This document shows, one piece after another, positions 1-13,500 of a stretch of 64,000 nt of DNA (position 1 is its first letter; each line of letters starts with the position of its first letter). The DNA is taken from contig CM050449.1 in assembly GCA_027563935.2 (NCBI GenBank), positions 86,459,178-86,523,177 on the forward strand, given 5' to 3'. This DNA is from Costus lasius (lineage: Eukaryota > Streptophyta > Magnoliopsida > Zingiberales > Costaceae). A model generated the notes under the pieces. That model saw nothing but the letters and a program-made list of their open reading frames with translations, did no database searches and had not been told where the DNA came from. Made by a program: the position numbers and the translations under genes.

Positions 1-1409
1 CACTTCTAGCCAAGCGTATGCTTTATCAGAGCAGGATGCACAGCTCGTGACCAGCTCTGTGCTACGAGATATCATTACAGTTTATGATATGTATACATGT
101 TTATTAATTGATACCGATAGTTCACACTTATTTATTTCTTATGCATATTTTATGTCTTTCCATACATTCTCGACTTCTGGGTTGGTGTGTCAGGTACGGA
201 TTGCTGCGTCCGGAGGGCAGTCCTAGTGTGGGTTCAGATGGCTCTCGGAGCGTAACACAACATGCCGATATACTCACTAAATCTCTAGTCAAAAGTACAT
301 TTTTTTACTTTGTAATAAGTAAATCATGATTGATATCATGATTTTAGATTTATGTTCTTACCATATACTAATCCATTGTTGGGCTGCTACTATGTAACGA
401 TGAATGGTACCAATCTGAAATATCTGTATATCATGTCCCAATAATATGTTGAACTAATGTGTATCACCCATACCATACAACATGGACTGATTTTTAAAAT
501 CCTAATAGATATATATGCTTCAAGGAGAATATATTACAATTTGTACATTTTCCAACATGTTGGATGAACCAAAGAGGTGGACCCACACTAAGCACTTTTT
601 TCTAGGGTGAAATATCACAATTCAAAAAATTCAGCTATAATTCTGAACTTATCATATTCCTTAAATATAGGTCCAACTTTAGTTAAAGTTAAACCTTAAA
701 TCTAAAACCAATGTTTAAACGATCAGTTTGTATCAAGGTTTTGAATTTTAGACCCAGGCATACCGGTCTGGTCCGGTCCGGTCTTGGACTAGCACATATC
801 GGACATACCAACACATGAAAGTATCTGGATGTACCAACAAAGCATAGTACCGGACATGATGCTTCTTCAACTGATATTTACAACTCAGACCGAAATCAAA
901 ATGGCTGATTTCTAAAGTCTGACTATGCAAAGGCATATGGTATCTATATATATATAATACATACATAGTTCAATAATAACTTGGTACAAACTAGCATTTA
1001 AAACCATACTCTAAATACCTCAAAACTAATTAATTTTTTAGGATTACAAGATATTTGGGATCAAATTGAAGGACTAGTTAAAAACTCTATATATGTGTGC
1101 CAATATGGTTAGGATACCAGTCTAGTGAAAGATTGGAATCTAAACCTCACAATATGTTACCCATTGTGCAAATATGCAGTCGTCACTAAGAATACACCTT
1201 CAATTAAACTAATTAACTAATTGAAGAATAATAGGAAGTTTATGCATACAAATGAAGTTATGTATAAACATAAAAGGATATTTATGAACTTTTTCTTCCT
1301 TCAAGGATAAGAGAGTCAAAATAACAACATTAACTAACATACTACAGACACATGACATGGTGTTGATAATGATTGCTACAAGGGAAATGTTCGAATCAAC
1401 AGAACGTAC
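1..1409. other. Part of MIP intron 8
   Basis: AT-rich sequence with no ORF I recognise. Around 745-800 there is a GGTCTGGTCCGGTCCGGTC block resembling the 'CCGGT' foldback sequences found elsewhere in this gene's introns. Confidence 0.6.
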
Positions 1410-1505
1410 CTGTGCAAGTTCATGGCGAGCACTTATAAGCCTATTAAGAACATCAAGATTTGCACGGGGCATGGAATTTCCCATTATGTATGATTGCTTC
1501 CTGAC
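1410..1505 (-). CDS. MIP: MIP exon 8 (last exon in the window)
   Basis: 96 bp, 32 codons. The acceptor is aattcag|GTCAGGAAGC and the donor is GCACAG|gtacgt. It encodes [20 protein letters not shown] followed by [12 protein letters not shown]. The next family segment is not found between 1 and 1409, so the gene continues off the left edge. Confidence 0.88.
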
Positions 1506-4500
1506 CTGAATTTTCCAGATAGTAAGGTCCTTGACTAGCTTAATAAGGGATTAACTATTAAGTTGGATTCTTTTGATACTTGATTGCATAATCCTGGAGT
1601 TGAACCACTCAGATAAAACCTAAAAAAGTAAACATGTTCTAATGAAACCATGCTTGAAGAAGAAATTGAGAATGCTAGACTCTGGCAAGGAATCCTAGCA
1701 AAGCAGAAAATTTACTTGATGAGTAAAAGGAGTCAAACACAAGCTTTTTTGGATTACAAGAAGTCACCAGAGGAAAATAAAAGAACTTATGTTCAAAATT
1801 TTTGGATAAACGGTAGTTTTTCCAATAACTGGCATGCAAATAGAGATGAAATCAATGAACAAATAAATTTGCATAAGAGATCCTTTGGAAATGTTTCATG
1901 AAATAGCAACGTTACCTAGTCTTGTCCACATAGAAAAAATATATATCTAGCGACTAGGTGAAAAGTATGAGTATACAGAAAAGTATAATGCAATGCTTAG
2001 ACTCTATCTTAACAACCTATTGATCAAAATCGAGAATAAGAAAAGCAACGAAAAAAAGATTAGATGCAATTCAAAAGTCAATGCCAAGTTTAACCACTGG
2101 ACATGTCAACCTTGAATAGAAATTGAGAACATCAAATTTGCTCCATCACATGCAAGTTTCAGATTAAGAGGCAACTAGCCACGTACCATATTAAGTAAGC
2201 AAACTAACTGATATTGACCTCTCGCTAGTCTTTTGACCAGCTTAGTATATAATGATCCTACAAGGGTAGAAATTGATTTTGAAGAACATACTTGACCATA
2301 GAGAAGTCAAAATTGAACGATACAAAGACTTCTCTATTCATATATCTAGTAAGGCAAAAGGACAGCTTCCTTTTACCCTACATGGGTTATTCTGGCAATG
2401 GGAAAGTGCTAGATTCAACCTTAATGTTGGTATAGAGCCCATTTATATCTTGTCAGATTTCACATTCATTTGATGATACTGTTCGCAGAAATTACATATT
2501 TGAAGCTAAATTCTTGTGATTTTAGTTGAAATTTGCAACTAAGATAAATCATAGAAACAGGTGATTAAAATTCAACCTAACGAATTAGTACAAATTATGA
2601 AAGTGGTAACTCAAATTACATTGACCGTATACAGGTCACATCCCTGGACAGTTAGTAGGCAATTGGGACTACCACATGACTTTTTAGTTGATCCCTGAAG
2701 AAGAAAATTAGTTTTAATTGATTGCTTTTATCATTCATTATCCCCTCAATTGGAGACTCTTCCGAGGAGTAAATTTAAGCTAGAAATAAAGTTTACCAAG
2801 GCATCTGCAAATGGAAGGAAATGGCAAGAATTTTCATACAATTTGACTTTGATTATGAGAACACTAATTATTTATTGTTTCTTTGCACTACCAAAAACCA
2901 ACTGTTAATTGATGTCATAGCAATATTGATAGCTAAGTGCCAAGAACGCAAGGTGTTGCTCCCAAGCTATATTAGAAAGACACCCAACATAACATAGACT
3001 AAACTCGTGATTGTGCAGTAGTAGAGGAAAAGGTGTAAGACGCTTCTTTGTATTTGTAAATGTCATGGTTTAACAAACAATAGTAGTAGTGTAAATGATC
3101 CTAAAAATTTCAACTGGAAGAATTCAAAGAAAAACCACCAAACTATGAGCTCTCAAACCAATGTTCAAAGTATTGGTCTGGTCAAAATTCTGATGGAATC
3201 GAGTGGAGCAGCAAGGCAAAGCACCGGGAGAGAGAAGAAGAAAGAAGAAAGGAATAAGAAGAAGAGGAAGGGAGGAAGAGAAAGAATAAGAGGAATAAGA
3301 GGAAGACCTATCCGCCGCTTGCCCATTGACCCCGTATACCCGCTCACCGGGCACGCCTCACGAGTGCACTCCTTCCTCTCCTCCTTCTCCTTCTCCTTCT
3401 CCTTCTCACTCTTGAAAACCATTCCATTCCTTTGTCGGATTGAGTCCAAACCGGTCAAAACTTGTTTCAAACCCATCTAAAATGAATAATATATAACTCC
3501 TCTTGGTTGAAGGTAAATGCGTTTAGGACATTCCATTGAGTTCCTATGAGGGCAAACAGAAAGCTCAAATAAAAAAATGCTCACTTAGGATTTAAGGTAC
3601 ATGAATCACTTTTTATTATTTTGATCAGTATGTATCAATTTTCAAGACTTATATTTCAAATAATTCAACAAAAACTGCACAACACACTGTCAAAAATATC
3701 TCAGTCACATGCGAATAAATGTTGTTTTGTGTTGTATTATGCAGCATCTTTGTTTTGTGTTGTCTCTACAAGAGAGAGACTTCAAGCCACATCTGACATG
3801 TCCATGTCCTTCTGTTGTATAATGCAGCACATCTGGTTAGCATACTTGTACTGTACTATGCAATGAGTCAGTATTGCATACAGAGCTGAAACCGCATCTA
3901 ACAAAATTTCTCAAGTCATTATGATGCATCGACAAACTATTGATCTAATTAAAAGAATATTTTTACAAAACCATAAAAGACAAATAACTAATAAAACCAT
4001 TGTAACTTCTTAACCATCATAGATATTAAACAAAAAATACAGAAAAAAAATACATATCCGAAGTTTTTGCAAAGAAACGGGATTCCGGAACTGCATACCA
4101 ATTGCCACAAGTCAAAAATGAAATATACCTCCGCATCCGCTATCCATTTCAAAATTGACGATAAAGTACTTGAATCTGTAGGGATCTTGTAACCTTTTTC
4201 TTTCCTGTAAACCCCTAATTTAGGGCATTCATCTGATGCAGCAGAAATTGGCCGATAAATGGGTCTACAAAGATGCTGCATACTTTTAGGTATTCGTGAA
4301 TCGGGAAAGATTTCTATATAACCAGGATCAAGTATAATGTTCTCGTTGTATCTGTTAAGAATACAAAAACATAAGGTAGTATCTGGTGGCAAGTTGCACA
4401 ATCAAATACATGCAAAAAGAAGAGAATGTGAACCAAAAACCGTTCCAATAAATCTAAAAGCATAACATGGAAACACTGACACAACGATAACTATGGAAAC

Positions 4501-7500
4501 TTACTAGTAGTCAAAACAATGAAAATATAAGGAAAGAAACAAAAAGAACCACATAAGATCTTAAGTTTTCCTGATGAATTCCATTGAAACAACCTAATCA
4601 GAAATTAACCACAGCATATAGCCCTATAGCTTCCTCTCGTAAACAATAGTTAAAATGATCAATCAATCACAATACAGATCAAATGAGTTGGACCAGGATT
4701 GGCAAGTCTCAATCTGACTCTTTCTAGTTACTCAGACACACCAGAACTTATAATGAAATCTGTGGGCTTCGCTAGGATCAAAATGAAAGAGAAGGAGCAG
4801 AGATCACTATATGCAAGATAAATCGGGTTTACATTCACAAGCTAACTCCTTGGTAACTTCTCCAAGATAGAGCGCAAATGTCAATGAAAGAGTTCTTTGA
4901 TGGCTGGCACTGCTCAAAAGGCCTTGCACTCTTGGTAGTGGCTGTTCGAAGCTTGGGAGATAGGCACATGGCCACACCACACCTTGAACCCCTTTATTTT
5001 AGGTTAGGTAACTTTAAAATATTATTACAAATCAAAAAAGAAGCTCTCTACACTATTGCTTCTTGTGCCCCATCGTGGTTGTTGTACTCCAAATGTTGAA
5101 TGCTTATGAGCGTCCCCTAACCTACATGGATAGTTATTATGAGCATTGTCACTTATGTTATCAACTCATTAATTAAGCCCCATAAATGTCGCAAGCTTCT
5201 TCGAGTGTTTTCACTATAGTGATTAGTGATCAACAACAGTCTTAGCATTTAAACTCTTAATATAGTCATTGAAGCTTAACACTACATGAATCTCTTTCAT
5301 CACATGGATTCACAACTCAATATTATCATTCTTTCGTTGTAGCATTTCAGCTGGTTCATACTGTCTCATAGAACCTTTCTAGTTGTATAATAGTCACAAA
5401 TTTCAAATTTTTTTTCTTTAGAATTTCATGCATTATACTAGAATAACCTCTAAAATTTAGTGTTACAAGTAATATGCTTAAATAAATAGATATTGAACAA
5501 CTACCTTCCAATTCAAGCTTGATGAAGAATAGTTACACTAAACAAGAGTTACAAAAACAATGGTTGACACTCACCAAAACCTGGTAGAAGGTAGGTAACT
5601 TGTGGTTTTAAACTTGGACAAGTTTGAAAACCATTCTAACCTAGTACTCTCACCTCTCAGATACTGTTCCAATGGGCAACAATGTACTTCATGTCTTTGA
5701 GGGGAAAAGGGCTCAGCATATTGTGCAGGCCAATTTCTACTACTCAGGGCCATGAAATTTGTTACACCCCGAAGGCTTGAGTGCAGTCTTATCACATGCC
5801 ACCCCGATCCCTTGGGTGTGGACTCACATCAAAGTGGTGTTTGGGCTTACTTGCTACACTCCTTTAGGAGAGTCCACTAGCGCACTTCCTTATGAGCAAT
5901 GAGTTGCATGACACCACAACTACACTCCCTGAGTGATAAGCTATTGGATACTACAAGTTACACTCCCTTGGTGCAATGGGTGCAATGGACTAGACGAAGT
6001 TAATGCAACACTCCTTTGTGAGCAACACGTGTGCAGCTATTGAAATTCACATGTCATTGTGGACACGACCCATGTTTACTAGATCTCCTTGAGGTCGAGA
6101 CAGAAGGTGCTCGACACCACAAGCAAGGGCATGCACTGAGTATGCACAAGTGCAAAGCCTACTTAAAGCTGAGTGCAAGTGTACAATGTCATAGGAGTGT
6201 TGGAATGTGCACAAGTAAATAGGCTGATTCAAACACAACGAGCAAAACGGCATAGAGCAGACTTTGGATGCTCAGCTTGCATGAGAAGCATGGAGGTGAG
6301 CACAACAGACACCACACATACCAATGTCCAAGTTCCTTTGGTTGACCCAAATCAAGTTCCAGTTCAATTTGGGTCCAAGATATTGAATAATGCATGCTCG
6401 CAACTTGAGGGTAACAATGGCATCTATACAACCACTCTGCAACCAAAGTCTGGCCGGGCTTCTAAGACGGGTGGGGTGGATGGCAGGTGGGCAATTCATG
6501 CTTTATTTGGGGCAAAATTTTTAGCTGGTTGAAAAAGTGCTAATTGAAAAGTAACTGAAAAATTTAGAAGATGTTTGGGTAAATAACTATCAGCGGCAGC
6601 AGTTGTTGGGTCTATATTTCATAGAATGGGCTTCTATAAATTTGAGTCATCAACTACTATTTTCTACTTTCGATCAAATATTGATCCTAGGTTTTGGAAC
6701 ATAAAAACCTTTACTATGACAGATCCTAGATTTCTTTTTCTTGTGTATCTAATTGCCTCTTATGGTTTGAAACTCCCTTGATAGCTTGGCTTTCTTATTT
6801 ACCAAAGGACATTCAAAGAATTTACTTGGATTGCTACTCATGATGTTAATGAAGAGCACCTCCTTATATATATTTAAAGTTAGTTCCAACGAAAATATAC
6901 CAGAAAATTTACCAATGCCATTTCTTCAAGTTTCCCAAAAAGTTAATTCAAATAAAAATATATATTTAGAGTTGTATATAATCCTTATATTGCATCCACC
7001 TTATATTTATGCTTTGTTACTTGGCGGGAAAGGACGAGGCAAATGATGGAATCTCACTCTTTCCGTCGTTTACTAGGGTGGATAGAAGGCAAACAAAGGA
7101 AAATGAGAAGGAAAATAAGAGCATTTTCCGTTGTTTTTGAATTCGCCCAAATTAGACAAATTCGAGTCTTTGTTGCAAAACCCTCTCTCGCCCACGCATA
7201 GCGCTCGCCAGCCACTGCAGCTCTCGCCCGATTTCCTTGCTCGCCAGCCAGCCGCAACTCTCACCTGATCTCCTTGCTCACCAGCTATAGCTCTCGCCCG
7301 ATCAACTCTCGCCAACCACCACAGCTTTCACATAGCGCTCGCCAGACGCCAGCTGCCGCAGCTCTCGCCCGCTGCACAGTGCTCACAAGCCAAGCTCTCC
7401 ACCACCTAATCTCCCTGCTCGCTAGCTGCTTGCTCACCATCGCTCGTAACCACCATTCGCCTGATATCCCTACTTCCCTGTTTACTGTTGGACATGTGAA

Positions 7501-10500
7501 AGTCATGTGATCCAGTATTCCCTCCTCCCTTTTTTCCCTTCCATCTCTAAATCCTTCCCCCAACTTTCCATCCACTCTAGTAAACAAGGTGTTAGTGTTG
7601 ATGCTAAAGGAGAAGCAATAGGAGGAGCATTTTCAAACGGAGCGACAAAGGCGTGATAGTGTTCCGGTGAGGTGTAAGGAGCAGTAGCGAGATGCGCAAT
7701 AGGAGTAGCGAGGGGCAATTCCGATGAGCTGGGAGGAAGAAGCAACAAAGGCATGATAGGGTGCAGGGAGATGCAAGGAGCAGCTGGAGGCAATTACAGC
7801 AAGCTTGGAGGAAGGAGGAGCTACAGAAGCATGATGGGGTTTAGGGAGATGCAAAGAGAAGCAGTGGGAGGCGGTTCTAGCCAAGGTTTCAAGAACCGGT
7901 CCAGTGGCTCAATCCGGTGGCTGACCGGACCTGTATATACCGGCGGTACCGGTACGGTACCAGACAAAATCGACGAAGGCGGCATTCGGCAGGCGGAATC
8001 GACGAAAGTGGCAGGCGGCGGCGGCACTGGCAGAAGCTTCGATCTTTCAATCGGCGGCGGAAGCTTCGATTGAAGCTTCCGCCGCCGCCGAAGCCGCCCG
8101 TTGCCTCCCTCCGTGTCTCCGCCCTGTGCCGCGTTCCGCTCACAGTTCTGGTGCCGGCGACTGGTCAAACCGGTACCGTACCGGATGGTATAAACGTTGG
8201 TTCTAGCAACAAGGAGCACCAGGAGGAAGGAGGAGCAAAAGGCTCAACTTCTTATTTTCTATTGTATGGACTAGCAAAAGTGGCTGACTAATTGTGCTAC
8301 ATAGACTCTCAGCTGGAGTCACAATTAAGCCTCTCAACACCAAGCTCAAGTAAAGCACATGGCACATGCCACATTAGGAGCTTGACTCTGGGCAAGAGCT
8401 TGCTGTCAATACTCGATAGGATACATGCAGACACTCTCATCAACTTCTAGGTGAGAAACTCTGGCAACCTGAAGGTGCAAATTATTGGCGTTCATATGTG
8501 CCAATTAAGAAAATTAGGCAAGTTAAATCCCTACCTCTCGGCTCAAAGATGTTAAGGAAAAGAGAGCTTAGGTGGTCTCCAAGGGAAGTCAGAACTATAA
8601 TTATGCAAGGCAGCGAGAAGTTGAAACAAGTAGGATAGTGTGAGAACAAGGTGTCAGCAATCATGTTGCAATCATTAAAAGAGTATAAGGAGTGCACGAT
8701 TGAGTCATTGTAGGGATTTCCTTCTCCTTCTTTGTCCTGTGAGGAGGGAAGCGCCAATAGGTGTCAAGAATCACACATGCAACCTTTATAGTCACTCTTC
8801 CTGTTTATGCCGGTGATGAACGGCAACAAACAAAGATGGTGCAGCATAGTTTGGGCTATCAACCTCATTCATACTTCTTGTATATGGCTAGTGAACAGTC
8901 TCCTTCCCTAAGCACCACAGCAATCTAAGCATGACAGTGAGTGCAGGCAGCTGTGTGTATTTTTCCTATTCTATGTATACTATGTAAATAAACGTTTAAG
9001 GGATGGTGCCATGTTTTGGGGATATAAGGGTAGTGTAGGTTCCACTATGGTAAATTGTGTTTTCCTTTTACATCTCCACCATGTTGTGTCTATCTCTCTC
9101 AAGACAATGACATCCCCTTTTCGCCTATGCAAGCTGAAACTCAACTGATTTCGAGTTTTGTTGCAGTGTCCGCATGGCAAGTATGATCCAGTGCTTCTAC
9201 AAGTGCACATGGGAAGGCTAAGGTTCAATGTGCATAATACAACTTGCTAATTGCACTCTCCATGTTGTGCTTACACCACAAATAAATTTGTCGTTGGTTA
9301 AGAGGTTGTGACAGAATTCTTATACTATAAATCTTGTGGAATGTTTCATCACTTGCAAGAGAAAATACAAAAACATACATACACATGCAAGCAACAGTTA
9401 CATGATGTACAATGTCAACCACGACTAAATGCAGCTGCAGTAATATCATTCAATTCCATTGAGGGATTTGGAGGTGGCTTTCTGCCAACAACGATGTGGT
9501 ACATAAGCATGGAAGCATGTGTATAGTAGTAGATTGGTCACTCTCTTGAGAACTAAAGAGGAAAAGAAAAGAGGATCAAGAGAAGGTACAAAAGTAGAGA
9601 AGAGTCAAGTTTAAAAATAACACAGGAAGATCAATATTTCAAATAATTTACCTTGTACAATAGTTATAAGTATTGTATATAGACTTTAAATATAACCAAA
9701 GCAAATACTAACCATGATATTAATTTACCACTAACACATATTGTATTAACTACCTACTCAGCAAATACTAGTTAATATAAAGTGACAGACACAGTAAATA
9801 TACATCAAAAAATCTTCATTGTAGAGAATACCAACTACATGCATAGAACACAATTCCCCTAGAGTACTACCCAATACATCAAGTTCCAGCCTTCCAAGAG
9901 TGTTGTTCAAGAATACCCTTTTCCTGCATAACAGCAATGCTGTAATATGCTCTAGCTTGATTACTATTAGTTGCAGAATAAAGCAGGGTACTTTCAGGTA
10001 TGAAGACTTGCATACACATGGACCCTCCTTCCCCATCACAAGAAACTCAAATGAGTCATACCTAGTCACACAAGTGGTTTAGGCTCATCTCCTTCTATAA
10101 TTCTGACCTTCCAATAGGACCAATACCCAGATCTCATATCCAACTTGTTGAAAACACTAGCATTGACCAATCTGTCCAACAAATCTTGAACCTACATGTT
10201 CATTAGGTAAGCCAGGATCAATTTCATTGTAGTAGTACATTCATTTCAATTTGAAAGCCTATTTTTACATATCTTGTTAAGCTAAGAAACCCATGTTTGT
10301 TCCTTCCACATTCAATGAAGAACTGGAATAACCAAGTACTAATTTCTACATTTTCTACCTTGGTATATGGGAGATTTATTCATCAGGCACACGAATCAAG
10401 TTTTAAAACGGCAACAGTAGCAGATTGAAAAAAGTTGGCTTTTCATGAAAACTGATTAACGATTAAGGAGGGAAAAAAAGATTGATACATACATTTTACC

Positions 10501-13500
10501 CAGCAAAGCAATCTCCATATTCAATTGATTAACTCGCTGCAGTTTCTCTATAACAGAAAAAAAAACATAAAATTGTACACCAAATAAATAAACAAGGAAA
10601 ATGCACCCACTTCTCAGTTACCATCAGAAAGATGGATGCCACCGTTTTCAAAGTCAACACGCAATGCATAAGCAGCCCTTCGAGCTTCTTTTGTAAGTAC
10701 AACACCTTCATCTTCAGCTTTCACAATTGCAGTGTACAAAGTACTATTTGTATTCAGGAACTACAGCCAAAAAAATCAGGATATTAACACAGATAAGCAT
10801 GTGCCTTATTCACAATAAGTTGTTGCAAGAAAGAATTTATACCATATAAGTTTACATTAATATACCAAGTCATTGAAATTTGGGATGTTTATTTAACTAT
10901 GAAAAATCAATTGTTTCATTACAAGCAGAACATGTTCGAAAATTTTTGGTTATTGTTGACATTTCTTCAGAAATGTCAAGGGAACATTTTTAACAAGTCC
11001 CCAAGGTCACAGACCCATGAAAACTTGAGTGGATTTTCCAAATAGTGACAAAATTGTTGAAGAAGAGAGAGGTGGCACAGGAAATTAGCAATTAATGCAC
11101 AATCATGCTTACATGAGCACCTTTTTCTACTACCATCTTCATATGGAGAAATATGTCCAAGGGACTCCAACTCCAAAGCCCTTAAATCATGCAAATAAAT
11201 TTAGAAGCAAACTGAATATCTCTACAAGTTGATTTGAAGCTATTGGACAGAAGGTATATTCCCGGTATTTGTTCATCATCGACCACCTAATAGACAAATC
11301 ATATAACAAGAGAAGGTATTCTCAAATTTTTATTTCAATCAAGGCCCACAACTAAGGAACAAAAAGGAACTGTTGGGCCGCTATTATGTATTAAATATGT
11401 GACTATCTAGATTAATTCATTCTAATATGACAATTTCTAACACTCCCCTAGAGCATAGAAAAGTCTACGATACGGGTTAACAAAAAAGCTGTAAAAATAA
11501 AAGCGAATGCAATGAAGCCGGTAGAGAACATAAAGACACAAGAACAATAATGAAACCAGCAAAAAAAGAACTATTTTTCCCAACAAAAAATCGTGGGTCT
11601 ATATATAAGCAAATCCTGTAGACATATGTAGCAACAAAAGTACTATTCGCTATGTTCTTGCACGAAAAGTGTTCTTGCAGCCTTCTAAACAAGCTACCCA
11701 CAAAGCATTACCAAACGCTGCATTAATGTCCTCAAAAGAGTTACAAGATGCATATACATCCTCTGAGATACCTCAATATGAACATTCCTTGGTAGCACTG
11801 CAAATAACTCATGCATAACACTGAACCTACCACCTCTCGAGCTATAACAAGCCACTGATATTCTCATGTTAACCCTTTGACGCAGCGGATGTATAGGTAG
11901 GGGGTCCTTAGGGCAGTACTCTAAGGTGGGGGAAAACCATGATGCAGAAATCGTGAGAGGGTCTTGAGACAAGGGAATAGAAAACGTGCGAAACGATGAA
12001 AAACCCGAGGGAAGCCGATAAAATCGAGCGACTTGAGCAATACCAGCAAAGCGAGAGATCAACGGCGCACTACTACAATTGTAAAAATACTCACCTCTCA
12101 AGACGAGCCAATTTTCTTGATGCAAGCACGGCCGTGCAGAACCTAGGCGGGACTGCGGAGGCGGAATGTGGTAAATCCAGGACGCAACGCAGGGAACAAG
12201 CAGAATTCTTAGAAAGGACCCGGAGCCTTGGAAGGGACCCCGGGTGTTTTGATTGAAAGCTGAAACTACTACAAGGAGGAAGCGAGGGCTCTAGGCGAAC
12301 TCCCCGGAGTTTGCTGGCCTGATCCTTCGCGTGGGGAAGGAGATATACACCAAAAACTAAAAAAAAAACACACCAGCCCCTTAGCCCTCTTTTATAGAGC
12401 AAGAGGGAAAGGGGTCACATGAGACACACATGAGGAAGTTGGAGAAGCCAACAACCTCCAAAAGGAGTCAAGATGCTCCTTAACAACTACTAACTAACTA
12501 ATCAACAACACTTTCAGCATGAAAGAGCATGGGGCGCATGAGGATGGCATGGGCGCATGGGAAGGAATCCTGCGTGGGTGCCGGTGTGTGTGGGCTGGTT
12601 TTGGACATTGGTGGCAGTCTCCTGGGCCAAGTTGAGGACTCGGTTGTTGTAGCGATCCGTGGTCGACGGCTCCGGTTGCTCTTAACATTGTATTGGAGGT
12701 CCGCGAGGAGGGGCGCCATGGGAGCTAGCAGAATGGAGTCCACCGAGATGGAGGAGGGACTCATGAGGCCTACGTAACGATCTGGTGGCTGAGACGAACG
12801 CTGCAAACGCCGAACTTCGTGCAGAATCGGGCTTGTCTTTGCTGCAGGGTCACTCACGGCCTGGTTGTGCTTGCGCTCACAGGCATGCTCGGGTGGCCTA
12901 GGGTCTGCAGAGTGGTTCACGGCCTGGCCGTGCATCCTGTCACGGCTGTGATCGTCAAATACGATAGTGCCGTGGAACTCCTTACGGGCCGTAATTCGAG
13001 GTCGCAAATCCACATAAGGTTTGGGCACTACCGTGCTGCTGAGGGTGGCCGATTTTCGTCAAGGCGGGCACGGGCTGGGGCACGGCCGTGCGCCTAGCCG
13101 TGCTTTCTTTCGCGTGGTCGCCCGACCGTGTCACGGGCGTGCTGCTGGACACAGCCTAGCCATGTCGGGGTCCGCCTGTGTCTGCCGAGGCGAGCATGGT
13201 TTGGAGCACGGCCGTGTGCTCGACTGTGCCATCTTCATGGTCTCCTTCAGGCAAAGCTCCGTTGGACCTGGAATTTCCTGGGCTTCTTCTTTTGGTCCCC
13301 GGGGGTATTCCCAAGAGTACTCCAAGGGTGGTGGGGAGCTCCAAGTGTCGCTCATGACTTCATCAGCTATCTCGCGCGGGGGGCGGGAGAATAAGGTGGG
13401 CAGATGTCAGTGGCAGGAACGCCTATGGGCAGGGGCACGTAGTAGGGCAAGAGATCAACGACGTTGAAGATGGGGCTGAGGAGGGAGTCCGCCGGTAGGT

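Noticed and set aside
3145..3480. Overlapping 111- and 103-codon ORFs
   Set aside because: They arise from purine/pyrimidine tracts in a foldback repeat within a MIP intron.
7503..8291. Several 80-130-codon ORFs on both strands
   Set aside because: GC-rich palindromic repeat sequence; no domain, and they overlap each other on both strands.
4352..10500. A possible 7-nt microexon between MIP exons 6 and 7
   Set aside because: The phase gap vanishes if exon 6 uses the donor AAAAT|gtatgt at 10493, which also gives the family's expected length.
12498..13028. ORFs of 176 aa and, in the other copy, 218 aa (17830-18486) as genes
   Set aside because: They lie inside the element B LTRs and come from repetitive GC-rich sequence; their presence in both LTRs reflects duplication, not coding.
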